DNA of 64,000 nucleotides from CAZUGA01 sp964619885 (GTDB lineage Bacteria > Pseudomonadota > Gammaproteobacteria > Methylococcales > UBA1147): NCBI GenBank assembly GCA_964619885.1, contig CAZUGA010000018.1:1-64000 (forward strand), given 5' to 3'. Shown in pieces: positions 54,501 to 63,720 of the stretch. Below the pieces are notes generated by a model. It did not search any database and was not told where the DNA came from. It worked only from the letters and a program-made list of their open reading frames with translations. Both the position numbers and the translations under genes were made by a program. Numbering within the stretch: position 1 is the first letter of the stretch; each line of letters starts with the position of its first letter.

Positions 54501-56219
54501 TAATATGGGTTGGCGTACTTCCAGCCGTTTATTAGAGCTTCCTTCGTCCAGGGCTAACAGGTTGGGACGGGGTCCGATTAATGAAACCAACGACATGACC
54601 AGTTCTTCGCGGATTGGATCTATGGCTGGGTTGGTGACCTGGGCGAATCCCTGTTTGAAATAATCGTACAGCAATCGAGAACGATTGGATAAAACCGCCA
54701 GAGACGCGTCAACACCCATCGATCCAACCGGGTCCTGAGAGCTCACTGCCATGGGTGTAATAAAAAACTTAATATCTTCCTGGGTGTATCCAAATGCTTG
54801 TTGCCGGTCCAACAATGTGTTGCTGTCGGGTGCCATAGGGGCTATTTCGGCCGGCAATTCTTCAACACTAATTTGTGAATCGTCCAGCCATTTCTGGTAT
54901 GGCGCACTGTTGGCCAGCGTGGATTTGATTTCTTCGTCGTCGATAATCCGGCCTTCCTCGGTATCGATCAGGAACATTTTGCCGGGTTGTAAACGCCACT
55001 TCTTGACGATCTTTTCTTGCGGAACGTCCAGTACGCCCATTTCAGACGCCATGACCACGATGTCGTCGTCGGTGATTAGATAACGCGCCGGTCTCAGGCC
55101 ATTGCGATCCAGTGTGGCGCCGATTTGGCGACCGTCGGTAAATGCAATTGCGGCGGGTCCGTCCCAGGGTTCCATGACCGCAGCATAATATTCGTAAAAC
55201 GCTCGGCGACTTTTATCCATTAGCGGGTTACCGGCCCATGCTTCCGGAATCAGTAACATCATCGCGTGGGCCATCGAATAGCCGCCCGCGACTAGCAATT
55301 CCAGCGCGTTGTCAAAACAAGCCGTATCGGATTGGTCTTCCGCGATCAGGGGCCAGATTTTTTCCAGGTCTTCTTGCAAAAATTTTGACGACATCGAGTG
55401 GCGTCTGGCAGCCATCCAGTTAACATTGCCCCGGACCGTATTGATTTCACCGTTGTGCGCGATCATGCGGAATGGTTGCGCCAAATCCCAGGTGGGAAAG
55501 GTATTCGTAGAAAAGCGTTGGTGTACCAGAGCCAGCGCCGAAACTATTCGCTTGTCCAGTAAGTCCGGATAATAAACCCCGACCTGATCGGCCAGCAGCA
55601 TTCCTTTGTATAATAGGGTGTAGGAAGAAAATGACGACATATAAAACGCGCTGGCATTCTCTATATCAGCGGTTCTAACGGCGTGTTCTACTTGTTTTCG
55701 GATGACGAACAATTTGCGTTCGAAATCTTCCTGCGTCGCACAATTGGCGCCGCGGCCGATAAATATTTGGCGTACTTTGGGTTCCACCTCGATTACCGAT
55801 TCGCCCAAACCACTATTGATTACCGGTACATCCCGCCAACCCAGAACACGTTGACCTTCAGCTTCTATAAATTTTTGTAATAGACTTTCGCAGGTCTGCT
55901 TGCTATAGGTTTCGGGGGGTAGAAAAGCCATACCGACCCCGTAATGTCCATAGTCGGGAAGTTCGATGCCGATTGCGGCGCATTCTTCACGAACAAAGGA
56001 GTCCGGAATCTGCAGCAATATTCCCGCGCCGTCACCCGCCAGTGGATCTGCGCCGACCGCGCCTCGATGGGTTAGATTTCGTAACAGGTCTAAACCCTGG
56101 GCTATAATGTCATGGCTTTTTTGACCTTTAATGTGCGCAATAAAACCGACTCCACAGGAATCATGTTCGTTACGGGGATCATACAACCCTTGTTTTTTTG
56201 GCAAAGCGCTATGACTCAT
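51585..56219 (-). CDS. gltB: glutamate synthase large subunit
   Basis: The product has 1,544 residues from ATG 56219, which has a GAGGT site; the frame to 56357 adds non-conserved residues. Domains in order: class II glutamine amidotransferase (catalytic Cys in D-S-C-G-V-G-F, revealed by propeptide removal), central domain, FMN-binding synthase barrel (G-A-S-P-I-T-S-I-K-H-A-G), iron-sulfur C-H-L-N-T-C-P-V-G-V, and the C-terminal beta-helix. With GltD it makes two glutamates from glutamine and 2-oxoglutarate. Confidence 0.95.
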   Translation of the reverse strand: MSHSALPKKQGLYDPRNEHDSCGVGFIAHIKGQKSHDIIAQGLDLLRNLTHRGAVGADPLAGDGAGILLQIPDSFVREECAAIGIELPDYGHYGVGMAFLPPETYSKQTCESLLQKFIEAEGQRVLGWRDVPVINSGLGESVIEVEPKVRQIFIGRGANCATQEDFERKLFVIRKQVEHAVRTADIENASAFYMSSFSSYTLLYKGMLLADQVGVYYPDLLDKRIVSALALVHQRFSTNTFPTWDLAQPFRMIAHNGEINTVRGNVNWMAARRHSMSSKFLQEDLEKIWPLIAEDQSDTACFDNALELLVAGGYSMAHAMMLLIPEAWAGNPLMDKSRRAFYEYYAAVMEPWDGPAAIAFTDGRQIGATLDRNGLRPARYLITDDDIVVMASEMGVLDVPQEKIVKKWRLQPGKMFLIDTEEGRIIDDEEIKSTLANSAPYQKWLDDSQISVEELPAEIAPMAPDSNTLLDRQQAFGYTQEDIKFFITPMAVSSQDPVGSMGVDASLAVLSNRSRLLYDYFKQGFAQVTNPAIDPIREELVMSLVSLIGPRPNLLALDEGSSNKRLEVRQPILTNRDLEKVRRIEARTQGAFITTTLDICFPADSGATGMQPALETLCKGAEDAVNQGSNILILSDRNMDAGRVAIPALLATSSVHHNLIKKGLRTDVGLVIETGEAREVHHFAVLAGFGAEAVNPYLAFDTLANLREKLPEEISEEEAHNRYIKAVNKGLLKVMSKMGISTYQSYCGAQIFDAVGLTESFLDAYFCGTSSTTDGAGLQEIAEETVRRHRQAFGSAPIYRNALDVGGEYAYRLRGEDHMWTPQSIAKLQHATRANSSEMFSEFSRMVDEQNERLLTLRGLMTFNFAESAIALDQVEPAKEIVKRFATGAMSFGSISYEAHTTLAIAMNRIGGKSNTGEGGELSERFITLKNGDSKRSAIKQVASGRFGVTTEYLVNADDIQIKVAQGAKPGEGGQLPGHKVDKVIAKVRHSTPGVGLISPPPHHDIYSIEDLAQLIHDLKNVNPQARISVKLVSEVGVGTVAAGVSKAHADHVTISGYDGGTGASPITSIKHAGLPWEIGLAETHQTLILNKLRGRIAVQTDGGLRTGRDVVIAALLGADEFGFATAPLIVEGCLMMRKCHLNTCPVGVATQDPELRKRFTGQPEHVVNYFFFIAEEVRQLMAKLGFRTFNEMIGRSDNLNMREAISHWKAKGLDLSRILYKPDVPADVAAYNCEQQEHSLDKALDNELIELSRPALEEGQPVRIETTIRNTNRTFGAMLSGEVAKRYGYKGLPEDTICILAKGTAGQSFGSFVSAGVSIELQGEGNDYVGKGLSGGRLVIYPPKECPIVAEENIIVGNTVLYGAISGECYFRGVAGERFAVRNSGAIAIVEGLGDHGCEYMTGGIVVVLGTTGRNFAAGMSGGIAYVLDEAGDFEHYCNLAMVELEPILEEDSALEQLDHQGGDLESHGLVDIMHDMTRNDQLRLHTLITKHHHYTGSTRAEKILNNWDSYLPKFVKVMPVDYRKALEQMQQSHDQTVRQQIA

Positions 56220-56658
56220 AGTGCACCTCAATAATGTCCGCAAATTCCTGGCACAATGCCCAGGGCTTGCTTGTAAACTGTTGTTCGGTTCGTTTTTCCA
56301 GCGGGAATTAGGTATAAAAAACAAAAATATACGAGGATTACTGCCAGCCAGACTCAAACGAAAAGCAGAGAATTGTAACGTTTTTGCTACGCCGTGTCAT
56401 ATTATCACGGTTTGGGATTCGTTTGCCCGGGAGAATAATTATGCCGTGCATCGATGGACTTAACCGACAGAAGCTGATTACAGATGCTGACTCAATAGGG
56501 GGCGGATGTTAAACAGGCGTTTCGACGTTCCCAATGCGGGCCCGGTAGCGGTGGGTATATTTGTCTGGATTAATACTGCATAATTTGAACCATAATTACG
56601 GTTTGCGGCGTAATCGTTCCTATCTCAAAATCAGTATGCCAACGATGTTAAATTCATA
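56220..56658. other. divergent promoter region of gltB and the Ubi-type hydroxylase
   Basis: No gene is supported. It should contain the promoters of both divergent units. No riboswitch or terminator was recognised. Confidence 0.4.
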
Positions 56659-57876
56659 ATGACAGATCGATTTGATGTTCTAATTGTCGGCGGCGGCATG
56701 GTCGGCGCCGCGTTAGCCTGCGCGTTGGGGGGCAGTGAATTGAAGGTTGCCGTGGTGGAAGGGGTGCAGCCGCCCGCGTACGAGCCATCGCAAGATCACG
56801 ATCTTCGAGTATCCGCGCTGAGTATTGCATCGCAAACCATTATGCGAACATTTGGAGCGTGGGACGGGATCGAATCCATGCGTGCGTGCCCGTTTCAGCG
56901 AATGAGGGTGTGGGAAAATCAGGGGGATACGATATTTCGTAGCGAGGATATCCAGCGATCCTCGTTGGGCTATATTGTGGAAAATAGAGTTATTCAACTC
57001 GCCTTGTTGGAGCGATTGGCTGGGTTTTCAAATATCGATCTGATCTGCCCGGCGAAAACCAAAAAAATAGATTATTTAGCCGAATCGTCCACGGTAGAAT
57101 TGGAGGATGGCCGAGTATTGTCAGGTCGTTTGCTGGTCGCCGCAGATGGAGCCCAATCCCGCGTGCGGCAAGCTGCGGGTATTGGTGTGGTGAGTTGGGA
57201 TTACCAGCAGCACGCGATGGTCATTTCCGTGGAAACCGATTACCAGCAGCAAGACATTACCTGGCAGCGTTTTGTGCCGTCGGGACCGCAGGCATTTTTG
57301 CCGTTGAGCGGCCCGCATGCATCATTGGTTTGGTACCATAGCCCGGATGAAGTCAAGCGCCTGCGCGGATTGTCCGATGAATTGTTTTTGCGCGAATTGT
57401 TGGATGCATTCCCGGATTGTTTGGGCAACATAAAAGCTCTATTGGGCCGTGCCAGTTTCCCGCTAAAACGGCAGCACGCGCAGGCTTATGTCAAACCTGG
57501 AGTCGCGCTGATCGGCGATGCCGCACATACCATCAATCCATTGGCCGGGCAGGGGGTCAATATTGGTTTTCTGGACGCAGCGGCTCTCGCGCAAATTTTG
57601 GTCGATGCGACGCTGCTGGAGCAGGATATCGGGAGTCTTCAAGTACTGCGGCGCTATGAATCAATGCGGCGGCGCGAGAATTTACTCATGATGACAGTCA
57701 TGGATATGTTTTATCGCGTTTTCAGCAATAGTCACAAACCAATCCAGTTTTTTCGCAATCTGGGTTTGGGCGTCGCGCAGCGGTTGCTGCCGGCCAAGAC
57801 CAAGGTGATGCGTTATGCCATTGGTTTGGACGGAAATCTTCCCAAGTTGGCGAAAGGCGAATCGATAATATCGTAA
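56659..57876 (+). CDS. UbiH/UbiF-family FAD-dependent hydroxylase
   Basis: The 405-residue product has the FAD motifs G-G-G-M-V-G-A-A-L-A near the start and G-D-A-A-H-T-I-N-P-L-A-G-Q-G-V-N-I-G near residue 290, which mark the ubiquinone-biosynthesis hydroxylases (UbiH/UbiI/UbiF). These add hydroxyl groups to the quinone ring. Which of the three positions it serves cannot be told from sequence alone. Confidence 0.85.
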   Translation: MTDRFDVLIVGGGMVGAALACALGGSELKVAVVEGVQPPAYEPSQDHDLRVSALSIASQTIMRTFGAWDGIESMRACPFQRMRVWENQGDTIFRSEDIQRSSLGYIVENRVIQLALLERLAGFSNIDLICPAKTKKIDYLAESSTVELEDGRVLSGRLLVAADGAQSRVRQAAGIGVVSWDYQQHAMVISVETDYQQQDITWQRFVPSGPQAFLPLSGPHASLVWYHSPDEVKRLRGLSDELFLRELLDAFPDCLGNIKALLGRASFPLKRQHAQAYVKPGVALIGDAAHTINPLAGQGVNIGFLDAAALAQILVDATLLEQDIGSLQVLRRYESMRRRENLLMMTVMDMFYRVFSNSHKPIQFFRNLGLGVAQRLLPAKTKVMRYAIGLDGNLPKLAKGESIIS

Positions 57877-58002
57877 TTTCGTGCCTTGTTCGGTGCCGGA
57901 TCAAACAGTTAGAATTCGTGAGTTATGCCGCAAATTGGTGAATAATCTGAGCATATTCATCGAAATATCGGATAGAAACAGAAATATTTGGGCGCAGATA
58001 TT

Positions 58003-59544
58003 ATGAAAACTTTGCCGGACCTGCTAGGGCATAGCGTTGCGCGCTACCCTGATCATGCCGCGATCATTATGCAGGGTCAAACGTTGACCTATACCGAGCT
58101 GAACCAGCTTTCGGACCAGACCGCGGCAGCTTTGTTGGCGCAAGGTGTCAGCCAAGGCCAACGCGTCGGTCTGTACTGTATCAATTGTGCAGAGTTCGCC
58201 GTTGCTTATTTCGGTATCTTGAAAGCGGGCGCAACGGTCGTTCCAATCAATGTGTTGCTGAAACCGGTTGAGATCGAATTCATCCTTAACGATGCCGATG
58301 CCAAAACGCTGATTTATCATAGTAGTTTTGAGCAAAGCGCCGCCGAATTGCGGGATAATCTGGCGCAATTGGATTTTACCGTGGTGATCGGTGGTGAATC
58401 CAACCAGGCCATATCCTGGTCCAATTTTTTGCAGGTCCAAAATCGATTGCCGTTGCCGGTGATAGAAACCGAAAGTGACCTTGCGGTTATCCTGTACACT
58501 TCTGGAACCACGGGTCATCCCAAAGGCGCGATGCTATCTCATGCGAATTTGCGTGCCAATGTAAGCAGCGTTTTGGAAGCGATGCGCTGGCGCACGGGTG
58601 AAGAAATTATTTTGTTGGTATTGCCGATGTTCCATGCGTTTGCCGGCACGGTCGGTATGCTCGCGACACTGGCCAGCGGTTGTGCGTTTGTGCCGGTGGC
58701 GAGATTTGATCCTGACAAGATCGCGGCGACGGTTGCCGAGACCCGCGCCACAATTTTTTTGGGCGTACCGAGTATGTATAGCGTAATGCTTCGATTAAAG
58801 CCGTCGCGAATCAAACTGTTCGCGACGCTCAGATATTGTGTTTCCGGCGGGTCGGCGCTGCCGGTTAAGGTTTTGCAACAATTCGAGCAGCGATTCGGGA
58901 TCAAGATCTACGAGGGCGACGGACCCACTGAGTGTTCTCCGGTGACTTGTGTGAATCCGATCGAGGGTAGGACTAAACCGGGCACGGTTGGGCTTCCGGT
59001 GCCGCGGGTAGAAATGGAAATTTTCGATGACGATGGTGTAGCTTTGCCACCCGGACAGATCGGCGAAATCGGGGTGCGCGGTTCCAATGTCATGAAAGGA
59101 TATTGGGATCAAGCCGAGGAAACCGAAAAAGTTTTTCGAGGGAAATGGTTTCTGACAGGCGATTTGGGTTGCGTGGATGAAGACGGTTATTTCAGTATCG
59201 TCGATCGGAAAAAGGATTTAGTTATCGTCAATGGAATGAACGTTTACCCCAAGGTGATCGAGGATGTGTTGTACAAAATGGAACAGATCGTTGAGGCTGC
59301 GGTGGTGGGTGAGTCGCACGCTGTGCACGGCGAAGTGCCGGTCGCTTATGTCGTGTTGGAACCTGACACGGAGGTTTCAGAATCTGAAATTCGGGCATGG
59401 TGCGCCGATGCGTTAGGACGGCACCAAGTACCCCGGCGGGTCTATCTTGTCGGAGAATTACCCAAAAATGCGACCGGAAAAATTTTAAAACGAGAATTGA
59501 GCAAGCGCGGTGAGGTGGAGCGCGGGGTTGGCCGGCTCGGTTAG
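58003..59544 (+). CDS. long-chain acyl-CoA ligase (FadD-like)
   Basis: The 513-residue product (ATG 58003; a TTG at 57988 is in frame) is an ANL ligase: Y-T-S-G-T-T-G-H-P-K-G, Y-E-G-D-G-P-T-E, W-F-L-T-G-D-L-G, D-R-K-K-D-L and the C-terminal T-G-K-I-L-K-R with the catalytic lysine. The length and motifs fit fatty-acid CoA ligases. It follows the hydroxylase by 126 bases, but a common pathway is not implied. Confidence 0.85.
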   Translation: MKTLPDLLGHSVARYPDHAAIIMQGQTLTYTELNQLSDQTAAALLAQGVSQGQRVGLYCINCAEFAVAYFGILKAGATVVPINVLLKPVEIEFILNDADAKTLIYHSSFEQSAAELRDNLAQLDFTVVIGGESNQAISWSNFLQVQNRLPLPVIETESDLAVILYTSGTTGHPKGAMLSHANLRANVSSVLEAMRWRTGEEIILLVLPMFHAFAGTVGMLATLASGCAFVPVARFDPDKIAATVAETRATIFLGVPSMYSVMLRLKPSRIKLFATLRYCVSGGSALPVKVLQQFEQRFGIKIYEGDGPTECSPVTCVNPIEGRTKPGTVGLPVPRVEMEIFDDDGVALPPGQIGEIGVRGSNVMKGYWDQAEETEKVFRGKWFLTGDLGCVDEDGYFSIVDRKKDLVIVNGMNVYPKVIEDVLYKMEQIVEAAVVGESHAVHGEVPVAYVVLEPDTEVSESEIRAWCADALGRHQVPRRVYLVGELPKNATGKILKRELSKRGEVERGVGRLG

Positions 59545-59657
59545 TTCACAGACCAATAAGTTTAATAGGTTCGACATTATGTTGGCTGTCGAATTTGTGT
59601 GTCAGCAGTGACACGTAATCTGGCGGTTCGTATTGGTATCCAGGCCGATGCGTCAAT

Positions 59658-61124
59658 TTAGTTCTCTTTCTTTCTTTCTTCCTCTTCGTAAACGAACTGT
59701 TTCAACCGGTCTTCCAGTAGCGCGGTTAAGTAATGGTCGCCGCCGGATTGTCTCAGGCCCAATCTCGCCTGCAAAATCGCCGGTTCGGTCTGACCCATGG
59801 CGTAGAAATATTCCGCGCGGTAGCGGTGCGATTGTGCGTTTTGTCCCAATCCTCCGTAGGCTCGGGAAATCAAATTGTAGACATCGGGGGTGGAGCGAAA
59901 ATGCCGCGAATAGGCCAATAGTAGTTCCAAACCCGGTTGGTTTTTTCCGGATCTCAGCAATGCGGTTGCATAGTCCAGCGCGATTGCCCTGTTCTGCGGA
60001 AAACGTTTACTGGCCAACGCATATAACTGCAACGCGCGTTCTGAATTTCCGGCCAAGAGTTCGGTTTTGGCGATTGCGTTGATAAATGCATGCTCACCGG
60101 GGTTCTGTTTGACCAGGTGGGAAAGGATCGATCTGGCCTTGTCGTATTGAGTGTTGGCGGCCAGGGCCAGACCGTAGCCGTAATGGGCGATCGCTTTTTG
60201 CGTTTCGGTCCCGCGCTGAAGACGGGATTCGAAGTGTTTGATCGCGGTACTTGGTTTAATTGCGGTCAAGACGCGTAATTTGGCTTTGAATTGCTGAAAG
60301 CTGATCGAATCGGGGAATTGCCGGTATGGAAAGGCTTCCGCGCGTCCCCGTGTATCCGAGATGCGTGATGAGGTGACCGGGTGGGTGCGCAGAAACTCGG
60401 GTGGCCCCTCGCCCAGGTAACGGCTGGATTTTTGTAGGCGTTCGAAGAACAATGGCATCGCGCGCGGGTCGAAATTGGCGCGCGCCAGAGTTTGCATGCC
60501 GACACGGTCGGCTTCCTGCTCGTTGTCGCGGGTAAAGTCGATTTGTTTCTGTATGCTTCCGGCTTGCGCGGCGATGATCGCGGCTTGGCCCAGTTCAGCA
60601 GATTGCGTGCCGATCAAAATCGCACCCAAGAGTGCGATCGCGGACGGGATGGTCATCTTTCGGGCGGCGTCGAAGGCCCGATACAGATGGCGTTGGGTCA
60701 CGTGCGCGATTTCGTGCGCCATCACCGAGGCCAATTCGCTTTCGGTTTCGGTATTCAAGATCAGGCCTGAGTTAATGCCAATGTAACCACCCGGTCCGGC
60801 GAAAGCGTTGATAGCAGGGCTGATAACCACAAAAAAGTGAAATGGTTGCTGTGGATTATCGCTATTCAACGCGAGACGTTCGCCCAGGGATTCGATAAAA
60901 TCGTGGACTTCGAGGTCCTGGTTGATTTGCAACTGGCTATGCAGGCTGCGGTAAAATGCCGCGCCCAATTGCTGCTCTTGAATAGGGGTGATTAATGCGC
61001 CGGACGGGTCGCCGATTTCGGGTAGTAGGATTTCTTTCTGGGCGTAGCCGCTATTACCGACCGGCGTCAATGAGCCGACAAGGATCGCAAAAATTGCCGC
61101 CAAGCGTATTAGATTTTTGGGCAT
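59658..61124 (-). CDS. BepA-like periplasmic M48 metalloprotease with TPR region
   Basis: The 488-residue product has a signal peptide (about 1-28), a zinc protease domain with H-E-I-A-H (137-141) and E-Q-E-A-D as third ligand, and C-terminal TPR-like repeats (about 300-480) as in BepA. BepA chaperones and degrades outer-membrane assembly substrates such as LptD. The ligand pattern is intact, so the enzyme should be active. Confidence 0.88.
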   Translation of the reverse strand: MPKNLIRLAAIFAILVGSLTPVGNSGYAQKEILLPEIGDPSGALITPIQEQQLGAAFYRSLHSQLQINQDLEVHDFIESLGERLALNSDNPQQPFHFFVVISPAINAFAGPGGYIGINSGLILNTETESELASVMAHEIAHVTQRHLYRAFDAARKMTIPSAIALLGAILIGTQSAELGQAAIIAAQAGSIQKQIDFTRDNEQEADRVGMQTLARANFDPRAMPLFFERLQKSSRYLGEGPPEFLRTHPVTSSRISDTRGRAEAFPYRQFPDSISFQQFKAKLRVLTAIKPSTAIKHFESRLQRGTETQKAIAHYGYGLALAANTQYDKARSILSHLVKQNPGEHAFINAIAKTELLAGNSERALQLYALASKRFPQNRAIALDYATALLRSGKNQPGLELLLAYSRHFRSTPDVYNLISRAYGGLGQNAQSHRYRAEYFYAMGQTEPAILQARLGLRQSGGDHYLTALLEDRLKQFVYEEEERKKEN

Positions 61125-61273
61125 AGCGGTTGTGACAGACGTAGCTGTGCAGAGTTCATTGGGTTGGACGGTTGGGGTTGCATGTCAATGTCACCATTCT
61201 ACGAGTTAATTAGTCCTCGAATCTACCTTAGTTCTGTGACATCCTGATTTTAATCGCGTAGTGTGTAGAAACT

Positions 61274-61672
61274 ATGGAGCAAGTTAAATTTGCAATACAG
61301 ATAAACAGCAGTCCTTACCAACATCAGGGAACGGATACCGCGTACCGGTTTATCTGTGCTGCGTTGAGTAAAGGTTACGTTGTTTACCGGGTTTTTTTCT
61401 ATTTCGATGGCGTTTATAACGCGTTGGCGCATATGACACCGCCGGATGATGAAATTCCTGTTCTGGCGCGTTGGAGCCAACTTGCCAAGGATCATGATAT
61501 CGATCTGGTTGTGTGCATATCAGCGGCGCAGCGGCGCGGTTTACTGGATCCGATTGAAGCGCAACGGCGTGGTGTGGAATGCCACCTGGCGGAGGGTTTT
61601 AGGATTTCCGGTCTGGGACAATGGGCGGAGGCGCTATTGGAAGCCGACCGCGTGCTGGTTTTCGGTGGATAA
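61274..61672 (+). CDS. tusD: sulfur relay protein TusD/DsrE
   Basis: The 132-residue product is a DsrE-fold protein with the active cysteine in V-V-C-I-S-A-A-Q-R-R-G (Cys81). In the TusBCD complex it accepts sulfur from TusA on the way to 2-thiouridine in tRNA. No dissimilatory dsr genes are adjacent, which favours TusD over DsrE. Confidence 0.88.
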   Translation: MEQVKFAIQINSSPYQHQGTDTAYRFICAALSKGYVVYRVFFYFDGVYNALAHMTPPDDEIPVLARWSQLAKDHDIDLVVCISAAQRRGLLDPIEAQRRGVECHLAEGFRISGLGQWAEALLEADRVLVFGG

Positions 61673-61678
61673 ATAACG

Positions 61679-62038
61679 ATGAAAAAAAGTTTTTTGTTCA
61701 TCATGGCTCGGCCACCTTTTTCCACGCTGCACGCGCAGGAAATGCTCGATATGATCCTAACGGCTGCGGCTTTCGAGCAAACGGTACGGCTTTTATTTAT
61801 CGATCAAGGTGCGCTGCTGCTCAAAAAACATCAAAATCCGGCTGCGATCGAAGCCAAAGACATCGCACCGATATTGGATGCGTTGGCGATCTACGATGTT
61901 GAAGATCTATACGTGGAATCCGAGTCATTGAGCATGAATGGACTGGATCCTGAGGATTTGTCTATAGCAACAAAATTACTCAATAGAATCAATGTTGGGG
62001 AATTGTTGGCGCGGCACGATGTGGTGATCAATGCCTGA
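61679..62038 (+). CDS. tusC: sulfur relay protein TusC/DsrF
   Basis: The 119-residue product is the middle DsrE-fold subunit: N-terminal K-S-F-L-F-I-M-A-R-P-P-F-S and later L-A-I-Y-D-V-E-D-L-Y, both typical of TusC. It lacks a conserved catalytic cysteine, as is usual for this subunit. It is six bases after tusD. Confidence 0.88.
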   Translation: MKKSFLFIMARPPFSTLHAQEMLDMILTAAAFEQTVRLLFIDQGALLLKKHQNPAAIEAKDIAPILDALAIYDVEDLYVESESLSMNGLDPEDLSIATKLLNRINVGELLARHDVVINA

Positions 62039-62079
62039 AATAAGTGACTAATTTGTTGTTTGACTAACAGACTAAAGCC

Positions 62080-62388
62080 GTGCTGCATTTGATCAATTTT
62101 CAGCTTCGTGGAGTAGACGCCGTGCAGCGTTGTTTTGGACGGCTCGAACCCGGTGCTTGTGCGTTGCTAATTGAAAACGGGGTATATTCAGCGCGGAACG
62201 GTGGAGCGGAATCCGCAGAGCTGATCAATCTGCTGGCCGAATTCGAGATTCGGGTTCTGGGACCGGACCTGGAAGCTCGGGGAATTGCTGCATCGAAATT
62301 GATCAACGGGATTCATGTGATTGACTACGCAGACTTTGTCGAACTGAGTATCACCGAGGGACCTGTGATTTCCTGGTTCGATAGCTGA
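62080..62388 (+). CDS. tusB: sulfur relay protein TusB/DsrH
   Basis: The 102-residue product, from GTG 62080, has the TusB pattern (L-E-P-G-A-C-A-L-L-I-E-N-G-V-Y, with Cys27). It completes the TusDCB set. The gene for TusE, often next, is not found here; a lipoprotein gene follows instead. Confidence 0.82.
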   Translation: MLHLINFQLRGVDAVQRCFGRLEPGACALLIENGVYSARNGGAESAELINLLAEFEIRVLGPDLEARGIAASKLINGIHVIDYADFVELSITEGPVISWFDS

Positions 62389-62484
62389 AGGTTGTTACCC
62401 ACAATATGGTGGATCAAAGCGCGGGTGAGAAATGTCTAAGATTATGCGAAAATCAAGCTTCGAACAATTTATAGGGAGAGTAGT

Positions 62485-63051
62485 ATGAAGGGTCAAATTT
62501 TTTGGTTTCTGATCGTCTTGGTTGCGGTTTTGATGGTTGGCGGTTGTAATAAAAATACCAAGCCGGAAGCTTTACCGGCGTCTGTTGATCTGGAAAAGAC
62601 GTATTATTCCCAAGTGGGGATGCACTACGAAAAGGGGCGTTTCAGAACGACCAATTACGGTGTCGGAATATTCTTGCCGGTCAACTCTAAAGTCCAGCTG
62701 TTGCAGATGGGACGCAAGGGTTTCGATGTCAAGGTATTGGATACCGATGAAACCATCGAGGTCATCAATCACATTAAACACACCAACGATTCGGTCGCGC
62801 AAGCCTTCGAAAAATTGTTTGGCGAGCAACCGGTCAGCATGCTCAAGTTCAATGCGATGGAAAGAAAAAACATCGAAGCCGGAACCATTGCCAACGGTAT
62901 GAGCAAGGATGCCGTGATCGTCGCGCGCGGTTATCCACCGGCGATCGAAACACCGAGTTTAAAACGCGATCAGTGGAAGTATTGGAAGAGCCGGTGGGAT
63001 ACGATTCTGGTCAGCTTTAAGAACGGCAAGGTCAGCAATATTTTGGATTAA
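62485..63051 (+). CDS. uncharacterised lipoprotein
   Basis: The 188-residue product has a lipoprotein signal with M-V-G-G-C (Cys21). The mature part is beta-rich at first (Y-G-V-G-I-F-L-P-V-N) and ends with a segment A-N-G-M-S-K-D-A-V-I-V-A-R-G-Y-P-P resembling the SmpA/OmlA-like fold. AGGGAG precedes the ATG. Function unknown; it may be in a transcript with tusDCB. Confidence 0.72.
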   Translation: MKGQIFWFLIVLVAVLMVGGCNKNTKPEALPASVDLEKTYYSQVGMHYEKGRFRTTNYGVGIFLPVNSKVQLLQMGRKGFDVKVLDTDETIEVINHIKHTNDSVAQAFEKLFGEQPVSMLKFNAMERKNIEAGTIANGMSKDAVIVARGYPPAIETPSLKRDQWKYWKSRWDTILVSFKNGKVSNILD

Positions 63052-63206
63052 AGATTGGGCATTACAATTGCGTTGTTGATTTTCGATTGCGGCGTGGATA
63101 ATTCAAGTATCCCGCTACTCTGCGCGTTTTCTTCTTGTACTCGAAATATCCAAAGGGCGATCTGATCCGCCGCGGGGTATTGTTCGATTACCGGTTTGGA
63201 TGGCGT

Positions 63207-63238
63207 GGGATTTGGCGACGCTAAGATCGCCAAATCCC
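63207..63238. terminator. 12-bp inverted repeat, possible bidirectional terminator
   Basis: GGGATTTGGCGA at 63207-63218 pairs exactly with 63227-63238 (8-base loop). It lies between the end of the lipoprotein gene and the end of the opposite-strand surface-protein fragment. No clear T tract follows on either strand, so terminator function is only likely. Confidence 0.5.
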
Positions 63239-63281
63239 TACTAAACGCCTACGTCCTTGTGTTCACCCATCTCCAAGCCAG

Positions 63282-63720
63282 CTATTTGCTAGATACCTTT
63301 ACAATATTCGAATAACTGCTGGATCCGTAAGTATTGATCGCTTTCAAGCGGTATTGATAAGTTCCGGAACTGAGAGTTTCCGTGTAGCTTGCCGCGTTTT
63401 GTGCCAGTGTGGCCAAAACGCCGTAGGTGCAGATCCGGTTTTTACGTTTACCCAATTGCTGACAGCGTTCCAGCACGAAATCACTTTCATTCTGGGTGTT
63501 ATCCTGCCAATTCAAATCGACCTTGATGGTTTTGTTGCGGCGTTTGCCGGATACCGTTTTGTTGGCGCTGAGATTGGTCGGCGCTGCCGGTGGCCCATTC
63601 GGATCCGCGTTAACTGTGATTGCGATCGAGGCGTTATCGGTCGCGCCCAGGTTGTCTCGAACGGTCAGCACGGCGTTGTAGATTCCGGCCCGTCGCTTGT
63701 CGATCTGGGTCCAGGGTGAG
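63282..63720 (-). pseudogene. 3' end of a PKD/Fn3 surface protein, 5' part missing
   Basis: Reading from about 63690, A-G-I-Y-N-A-V-L-T-V-R-D-N-L-G-A-T-D-N is the last strand of a PKD/cadherin-like repeat. It is followed by P-P-A-A-P-T-N-L-S-A, a fibronectin type III domain and a stop. These are exported adhesin-type proteins. Upstream of about 63690 the frame no longer resembles a PKD repeat and runs into the ROCO fragment on the other strand. The gene is therefore cut off at its 5' side. ATG 63671 lies inside a repeat strand and is not a real start. Confidence 0.7.

Noticed and set aside
61274..62388. Dissimilatory sulfur oxidation (dsrEFH)
   Set aside because: No dsrAB, dsrC or dsrMK genes in the window; the set is better called tusDCB.
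63048..63233. Minus-strand 61-residue ORF next to the 12-bp inverted repeat
   Set aside because: It runs through the inverted repeat and has no start signal; probably non-coding.
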